Source: an uncultured Alphaproteobacteria bacterium | GTDB lineage: Bacteria; Pseudomonadota; Alphaproteobacteria; RF32; CAG-239 | DNA length: 18,331 nucleotides | Assembly: GCA_900540425.1 (NCBI GenBank) | Contig: UQFU01000028.1 | Span: 1-18,331, forward strand | Reading direction: 5' to 3' | Shown here: piece by piece, positions 13,907 through 18,331 of the stretch | How positions within the stretch are numbered: the first letter of the stretch is position 1 | Layout of the letters: each line of letters starts with the position of its first letter | Position numbers and translations under genes: made by a program | The notes under the pieces: generated by a model | Told to the model about the DNA's origin: nothing | The model's database searches: none | What the model saw: only the letters and a program-made list of their open reading frames with translations

Positions 13907-13940
13907 AAAACAAAACCGCCAATTCTTGAAGAAAAGGCGG
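13907..13940 (-). terminator. Intrinsic terminator of the second candidate RNA
   Basis: On the minus strand CCGCC/GGCGG (arms 13936-13940 and 13916-13920) encloses a TTCTTcAAGAA inner stem and is followed by TTTTGTTTT. The tail is the same as at the terminator at 9295-9328. Confidence 0.7.
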
Positions 13941-14076
13941 CGGAGCTGAAAAACTGTACAGAAACAGTCCTGCTTCTTCGATACGCAAAGCGCACTTATA
14001 CCGCAGCCTCCACCACGAGATGGATATTTTTCTGTAAGATGTTTTTCAGACACCACACCCGGCTCTCCCGAATGCA
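13907..14076 (-). ncRNA. Candidate structured non-coding RNA, about 170 nt
   Basis: A minus-strand unit with promoter, fold and terminator. CTGAAAAAC (complement of 14041-14049) pairs with GTTTTTCAG (complement of 13946-13954), nine perfect pairs, and just inside CTGTA/TACAG (14032-14036 with 13957-13961) continues the same rod. The interior is an open region with small stems, among them CTGC/GCAG (13970-13973 with 14002-14005) and a TCCA/TGGA hairpin near 14010-14024. The length and the long irregular rod with a central open region are 6S-like, but I cannot confirm 6S or any named family. It ends 27 bases before the HTH-like gene, so it may instead act as a leader that attenuates that gene. 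Confidence 0.45.
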
Positions 14077-14082
14077 AAAACA

Positions 14083-14110
14083 AGCATAAAGGAAAGAGCA
14101 AAAATTGCAA
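14083..14110 (-). promoter_or_regulatory. Probable promoter of the candidate RNA at 13907-14076
   Basis: On the minus strand TTGCAA (14105-14110) and TATGCT (14083-14088) are spaced by 16 bp. The start would be near 14076. Confidence 0.5.
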
Positions 14111-14137
14111 GGAAAAATTCTTATGAGATACGATTGT

Positions 14138-14185
14138 CGATTTTTCGTGAGTTTTTCGAGACCAGCTAAACTGCTCTAGACAACC
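14138..14185. repeat. Truncated right half of the palindromic repeat family
   Basis: The segment TTTTTCGAGACCAGCTAAAC, then TGCTCTAGACAACC, matches the right half of the copy at 10868-11082 (CTTTTCGAGACCCGCTAAAA, then CTGCTCTAAT) and its CAACC end. The left half is missing. Confidence 0.5.
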
Positions 14186-14195
14186 ACAGAGCGCG

Positions 14196-14323
14196 AAAAA
14201 AGTTCGGATAGTGAGGTTAGTAGAGTGATTTCTAGGGGCGAAACAAACCCTAGCGTATACAGAAATACGTGGGTTTGTTGAGTTCCCCGTAAAATCGCTC
14301 TAATAACCCAAAATACGAGTTTT
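14196..14323. repeat. Complete 128-bp palindromic repeat copy
   Basis: The left end AAAAAAGTTCGGATAGTGAG and the right end CCCAAAATACGAGTTTTTT are imperfect inverted copies. The centre ACAAACCC...GTAT / ATAC...GGGTTTGT forms the tip, where the 11083-11208 copy has AGAAAATCC and GGATTTTCT, so the stem bases changed together on both arms. The right end touches the rodA stop codon at 14324. Confidence 0.75.
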
Positions 14324-15460
14324 TTACTTGCCGATGTTTACATTACGGTTAATACATACCGACAGAATTATGCCGAAACTGGCCATAACGGAGAGAATAA
14401 CCGTACCGCCGTAAGAAATCAACGCCAACGGAATGCCGACAACCGGAATAAGCCCTAAAACCATTGCCATATTAATAAAGACATAAAGGAAAAAGTTGGT
14501 CGCCAAACCGATGGCCAGAAGCTTGCCGAAATAACTGGTGCTGCGCAATGCAAAACCAAAACTATACGCAATAATCAGAATATTCAGCAAAACCACAAAA
14601 ACTGCCCCAATCATGCCGAATTCCTCAGACAACATCGTAAAAATAAAGTCCGTATGCTTTTCGGGCAGAAAATTCAGATGGCTCTGGGTCCCTTTCAAAA
14701 AACCCTTCCCAAACACGCCGCCGGAACCAAGCGCAATTTTAGACTGGATGATATGATATCCCGCCCCCAAAGGATCACGCTCCGGATCAAGAAAAGTCAA
14801 AACCCGGTTTTTCTGATAATCATGCAGAAAATGCCAGGCAAACGGAATCAATACCGCCCCGCCAAGCATCACAACCACAAATTTCCAGATTTGAACGCCC
14901 ACCACAAAAAAGATTGCTCCGGCACTCATAATCAACATCAGCGCCGTTCCCAAATCCGGCTGCGTCATCACCAGAAAAGCAGGAAACAGCGTCAGCAAAA
15001 TCGGTACCACCAAACCTCGCATGCTCTCAATATTCTGCAATGAGCTGGAATGAAAATATTTTGCCAAAACCAAAACCAGTGCAATCTTCATCAGCTCCGA
15101 AGGCTGCAGGCTGAAAAACTTCAGATCTATCCATCGCTGCGCCCCCATGCCGATAGAACCGCGAACTTCCACATAAATCAACAACAGCAAAGAAACAAAA
15201 TAAAAAGGATAGGCTATTTTCATAAAAAAGCGGATATCGGTCATTGCAAATACCATCATCACGCCGAACCCCAGAACAAAGCGGATCAACTGGTTAATCG
15301 CCCAGGGCCGCCAGCTTCCGTTGGCCGCGGAATACAAGACCACAATCCCGATAGAAGCCAAAATGACAATAAATAAAATATAGGAAAAACTCAGATTAAA
15401 AAACTTTTCCTTCAAAGAAAGGCTCTGATTTTTAAAACTCGTTTCATAATATTTATACAT
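14324..15460 (-). CDS. rodA: RodA, SEDS peptidoglycan glycosyltransferase of elongation
   Basis: A 378-residue polytopic membrane protein that polymerises lipid II into glycan strands for side-wall growth, in complex with PBP2. About ten hydrophobic helices begin at about residue 26. Family motifs present: GAQRWIDL and LQPSELMKIALVL (106-130), TQPDLGTALM (166-175), and the extracellular FLPEKHTDFIF (264-274) whose Asp271 corresponds to the catalytic Asp of SEDS enzymes. PVVGIPLALISYGGT near the end is the classic FtsW/RodA signature. AAGG lies eight bases before the ATG, and the start is ten bases after the mrdA stop, so it is the third gene of mreD-mrdA-rodA. Its stop codon abuts a palindromic repeat element, which may form the transcript end. 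Confidence 0.95.
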   Translation of the reverse strand: MYKYYETSFKNQSLSLKEKFFNLSFSYILFIVILASIGIVVLYSAANGSWRPWAINQLIRFVLGFGVMMVFAMTDIRFFMKIAYPFYFVSLLLLIYVEVRGSIGMGAQRWIDLKFFSLQPSELMKIALVLVLAKYFHSSSLQNIESMRGLVVPILLTLFPAFLVMTQPDLGTALMLIMSAGAIFFVVGVQIWKFVVVMLGGAVLIPFAWHFLHDYQKNRVLTFLDPERDPLGAGYHIIQSKIALGSGGVFGKGFLKGTQSHLNFLPEKHTDFIFTMLSEEFGMIGAVFVVLLNILIIAYSFGFALRSTSYFGKLLAIGLATNFFLYVFINMAMVLGLIPVVGIPLALISYGGTVILSVMASFGIILSVCINRNVNIGK

Positions 15461-15470
15461 CGTGCCTACC

Positions 15471-17303
15471 TTAATCTACAGTTCTCTTGGTCGGGTCCAG
15501 CTTAACCGCCTCCAAAAGCAGTTTGCTTGCAATCGGGGCAGCCACAGACGAACCGCCGCCACCATGTTCTACCAACACGGCTACGGCATACTTCGGGTTA
15601 TCATGCGGCGCATATCCCACAAACAGGGCATGGCTGCGCAAATGCCAAGGCAAATCCTTATCCTTGATAATCCCAGACTGCCGTTCCTTCATGGTAATCC
15701 GTTTAACCTGCGTGGTTCCGGTTTTGCCGCCCATCATCTGTCCGTTATAATTAAAACGCGAACCATAGGCCGTGCCGCCGGGAATGTTAACTACACTAAA
15801 CATCCCCTCTTTGACCAAATCCAAATAAGCGGAAGAAATTTTAATTTTATCCATCTGCACGCGTTCTTTTTCATCTACTTTGGTGAAAGTCGGCTTGACT
15901 TCATAACCGCCGTTAACCAACCGCGCCATCATCGTTACCAGCTGCAGCGGCGTTGTCAGAACATATCCCTGTCCGATACCCGAAATCAACGTCTCGCCTT
16001 GCTGCCAAACGCCGCGAGCGCCGCGAAAACGGCGTTTTTTCCAAGCCTTGTCGGGAATAAGTCCCGGACTCTCTTGAGCAATGCCGATGCCGACTTGTTT
16101 TCCCAACCCTAACCGGCGGGCCATTTCGGCAATTTTTTCAATTCCGACTTTCTGTGCCGTTTCATAAAAATAAATATCGCAGGAATGTTGCAACGCCTGA
16201 ACAACATCCAAATAACCGTGCCCGCTGTGTTTCCAGCAGTGAAACGCATGATCCCCCAAAAACATTTTACCGGCGCAAAAAAATCTGGTCTCCGGACGGA
16301 TTATCCCCGCCTCCAAAGCCGCCAGGGCAACCACCATTTTGAAAGTCGAACCGGGAGAATAATGCTCGGAAACGACCTTGTTCGTCAGCGGACGACGCTC
16401 ATTTCCGGAAAGTTCACGCCATTCCTGCGTGCTCACGCCCTGCGTCAGCCGATTGGGATCATAAGACGGCGTCGAAGCCAGAGCCAAGATCTCGCCGGTA
16501 TGAACATCAATCAAAATCACGCCGCCGCTTTCTTCGCCCAAAAGTTCATAAGCCTTCTTTTGCAGGCGTTCATCTATCGTCAGATCAATCCGCTCGCCGA
16601 GCACGCCCTCATTCTTTTCAATTTCCTTCATAATCCGCCCATAGGCGTTAACTTCCAGTTTGAGCGTACCGCCGCGGCCGCGGAGCTTTTTTTCATAAAG
16701 TTTTTCAATCCCGGATTTGCCGATCTTGAACCCCGGTATCTCAAGCAACGGATCATCTTTAACATCATTGGCCGAAACCGAAGAAACATACCCCAAAACA
16801 TGAAACAGCTCTTCTCCGAAAGGATAATAGCGGGACAAGCCTTCATCAATGATAATCCCCGGCAAATCCGGTGCATTAAGCTGGATTTTTGAAACCTCTT
16901 CCCAACTGAGGTTGTCTTTGATTTTAATCGGAACAAAACTGCGGTTTTTGCGCAGCTCTTTTTTAATCCGTTCCTCTTCCGCTTCGCTCAGAGGCATTAT
17001 TTTCTTAAAAGCGTCTAAGGTTTCCTGAACATTTGTCGTCTGCTCGGCCACAATCAGAGCCTGAAAATTTTGCCGGTTAGAAGCCAAAATAACCTGGTTA
17101 CGGTCATAAATAACCCCCCGCGGCGGAATAAGCAAACGGGTAGAAATCCGATTCTCATCAGCCAAAGTCTTGTAACGGTCAGCCTGATATACCTGCAGAT
17201 AATAAAGACGGGCAATAATCACCATAAACAGGAGAAACTCGCCCAACCCAAGAATCAGCGAGCGTTTAATCAGAACTTTTCCCTTGTCATTATCGCGATT
17301 CAT
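15471..17303 (-). CDS. mrdA: Penicillin-binding protein 2, elongasome transpeptidase
   Basis: A 610-residue class B penicillin-binding protein that cross-links the glycan made by RodA. It has a short cytoplasmic tail, one membrane helix (about 14-36), a pedestal domain with RGVIYDRN (62-69), and the transpeptidase domain. Active-site motifs: STFK at 319-322 (nucleophile Ser319), SCD at 374-376 (the SxN position; Asp is usual in PBP2), and KTGT at 527-530. CAGKMF, DHAFHCWKHSGHG (343-363) matches the zinc-site region of PBP2. GAGG lies about seven bases upstream of the ATG, and the start overlaps the mreD stop by one base (TAATG), indicating coupled translation. Confidence 0.95.
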   Translation of the reverse strand: MNRDNDKGKVLIKRSLILGLGEFLLFMVIIARLYYLQVYQADRYKTLADENRISTRLLIPPRGVIYDRNQVILASNRQNFQALIVAEQTTNVQETLDAFKKIMPLSEAEEERIKKELRKNRSFVPIKIKDNLSWEEVSKIQLNAPDLPGIIIDEGLSRYYPFGEELFHVLGYVSSVSANDVKDDPLLEIPGFKIGKSGIEKLYEKKLRGRGGTLKLEVNAYGRIMKEIEKNEGVLGERIDLTIDERLQKKAYELLGEESGGVILIDVHTGEILALASTPSYDPNRLTQGVSTQEWRELSGNERRPLTNKVVSEHYSPGSTFKMVVALAALEAGIIRPETRFFCAGKMFLGDHAFHCWKHSGHGYLDVVQALQHSCDIYFYETAQKVGIEKIAEMARRLGLGKQVGIGIAQESPGLIPDKAWKKRRFRGARGVWQQGETLISGIGQGYVLTTPLQLVTMMARLVNGGYEVKPTFTKVDEKERVQMDKIKISSAYLDLVKEGMFSVVNIPGGTAYGSRFNYNGQMMGGKTGTTQVKRITMKERQSGIIKDKDLPWHLRSHALFVGYAPHDNPKYAVAVLVEHGGGGSSVAAPIASKLLLEAVKLDPTKRTVD

Positions 17304-17833
17304 TAAAGTTCCTCGTCTGCAATCAGATTATTCTGCACAAAAGCCAAAATCAGGCTGATAAACGGATAAGCCGCCGCCGTCACCAGAAAGCTGAAACTGA
17401 CAATCGAAAGCGGCAAAAACTGCCCGTAATAAACAGATAAAACCAGCCACTTGGTCAAAAACACGACCAGCGAAATTATCGCAAAGCCATACCATGTAAT
17501 AATAAACGGTTTGCCGTTAAGAAAACGTGAAAGATTGCTTATCAATACGTACAGAACCAAAAGAGTCAGAATATTGGTGCCGAAAGGAACATTGCTGATC
17601 ACATCGTCAACAACGCCCAAAAGATAAACCGAAACCAAATTAAACAAATCAGGGCGGTGTATCATCCAAAAATAAACGCAAACCATCGCTACTGCCGGGC
17701 GAATATTGTTAAAAAGCAAAAAATCAAGCGGAACATAAGAGAAAAAAAGCAATAGCAAAGACGAAAACAACGGTAACAGCCGTTGCAGATAATTAACAAT
17801 ATTTTCGCTTAACTCATCGCTCATTTTTTTCAC
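17303..17833 (-). CDS. mreD: Rod shape-determining protein MreD
   Basis: A 176-residue inner-membrane protein with five to six hydrophobic helices and the motif RPDLFNLVSVYLLGVVDDVI, with PFGTNIL, that marks MreD between helices 2 and 4. It belongs to the MreBCD cytoskeletal scaffold that guides RodA-PBP2. I take the GTG at 17833, preceded by AAGG seven bases away; an ATG at 17824 lies 16 bases from that site and is less likely. mreC, which normally comes directly before mreD, is not seen in the 498 bases upstream; palindromic repeats begin about 40 bases before the start. Confidence 0.9.
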   Translation of the reverse strand: MKKMSDELSENIVNYLQRLLPLFSSLLLLFFSYVPLDFLLFNNIRPAVAMVCVYFWMIHRPDLFNLVSVYLLGVVDDVISNVPFGTNILTLLVLYVLISNLSRFLNGKPFIITWYGFAIISLVVFLTKWLVLSVYYGQFLPLSIVSFSFLVTAAAYPFISLILAFVQNNLIADEEL

Positions 17834-17873
17834 GCTATTGCCTTAACGTCAGCCCCGGCAAAACCACTCTGAT

Positions 17874-18331
17874 GCCCCCAAAACGAACTCTTATAAAAAT
17901 TCGGAGAATGAGGCGTATAATAAGAAACCAGAGAAAATGCGAGCGAGCGTATATAGAAACACATGACTGAGCATTTTACCCGCAGTTTCTGTATGAAACA
18001 ACCATTATACGAGTTTCTGTGTAAAAGGTTGGAGTTTGAGGGGAGTAGAGTTCTTTTCGAGGCGAAGAAAATCCTAGCGTAGATTGACCTACGTGGATTT
18101 TCCGAAACCGATGAAAAGGGCTCCAACACCCCAAAACACGAACTTTTATTAAAACTCGGAGAATGAGGCGTATAATAAGAAACCAGAGAAAATGCGAGCG
18201 AGCGTATAGAGAAATACGTGACCGAGCATTTTACCCGCAGTTTCTGTATGAAACAACCGTTATACGCGTTTCTGTATAAAAGGTTGGAGTTTGAGGGGAG
18301 TAGAGTTCTTTTCGAGGCGAAGAAAATCCTA
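17874..18331. repeat. 255-bp tandem duplication of two palindromic repeat elements
   Basis: From CGAAC at 17884 the sequence recurs at 18139 with an exact 255-bp offset that holds at GGTTGGAG (18027 and 18282). The second unit is cut by the window edge, so copy number is unknown. Each unit joins two hairpin elements: one at about 17889-18022 (AAATTCGGAGAATGAGG... with tip AAAATGC/GCATTTT) and one at about 18023-18145 (AAAAGGTTGGAG...AAAATCCTAGCGTA / TACGTGGATTTT...ACGAACTTTTA). The units differ by scattered substitutions, for example GTATATAG against GTATAGAG. A 99-codon frame on the minus strand here is made of repeat sequence and is not a gene. Confidence 0.8.

Noticed and set aside
14001..14015. 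CCGCAGCCTCCACCA on the plus strand, resembling a tmRNA or tRNA 3' end
   Set aside because: There is no T-arm, no matching 5' acceptor strand and no tag reading frame nearby; the predicted RNA here is on the other strand.
17830..18129. 99-codon minus-strand frame upstream of mreD
   Set aside because: It consists almost entirely of palindromic repeat sequence, so it is not taken as mreC or another gene.

Overview
The window reads as chromosomal core sequence from an alphaproteobacterium with moderate GC, AT-rich intergenic DNA and many intergenic repeats. The lineage call rests on the order dgt, SPOR protein, nagZ, tatA-like gene, on an Xre-type regulator relic with the alphaproteobacterial FFYDDMPEE tail, and on the palindromic GGATTCCGGG/CCCGGAATGACAG repeat at the left edge. 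An uncultured host- or gut-associated member is plausible, but that is inference. I see no prophage, CRISPR array, transposase or defence island.

Layout. 1-490: a palindromic repeat, a 25-bp tandem repeat and a GC-rich hairpin-rich stretch of unknown role. 493-4757 (minus strand): rpmG with its own strong promoter and terminator, then a tightly overlapping set, xthA-type exonuclease, RNase R and an S41 processing protease, pointing away from dgt. 4829-8863 (plus strand): dgt, then a compact run of SPOR-domain protein, M50 site-2 protease, NagZ and a 58-residue TatA-like protein too short for the usual ORF cut-off, closed by a terminator. 8917-9721: a decayed Xre regulator that has lost its DNA-binding core, a candidate structured RNA with its own promoter and terminator, and an AT-rich gap. 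9722-10518: an unrecognised 146-residue polar protein and a cold-shock protein with a structured leader. 10710-11208: a cluster of hairpin-forming repeats. 11194-13571: a GNAT acetyltransferase and, divergently, lepA. 13620-14323: a small HTH-like protein, a second candidate structured RNA and more repeat copies. 14324-17833 (minus strand): rodA, mrdA (PBP2) and mreD, the elongasome operon. 17874-18331: a 255-bp tandem duplication of two repeat elements in the place where mreC would be expected.

How the genes work together. mreD-mrdA-rodA build the side-wall peptidoglycan machine; the SPOR protein and NagZ also act on the wall (septal peptidoglycan binding and muropeptide recycling). RNase R, Xth, Dgt, the cold-shock protein, LepA and L33 are housekeeping nucleic-acid and ribosome functions. 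The least ordinary content is non-coding: an ERIC-like family of about 125-bp imperfect palindromes with 10-bp terminal repeats that abut or even form the 3' ends of genes, and two unidentified RNA-like units, each ending in a hairpin plus TTTTGTTTT and each placed just upstream of a small HTH gene (one intact, one decayed).
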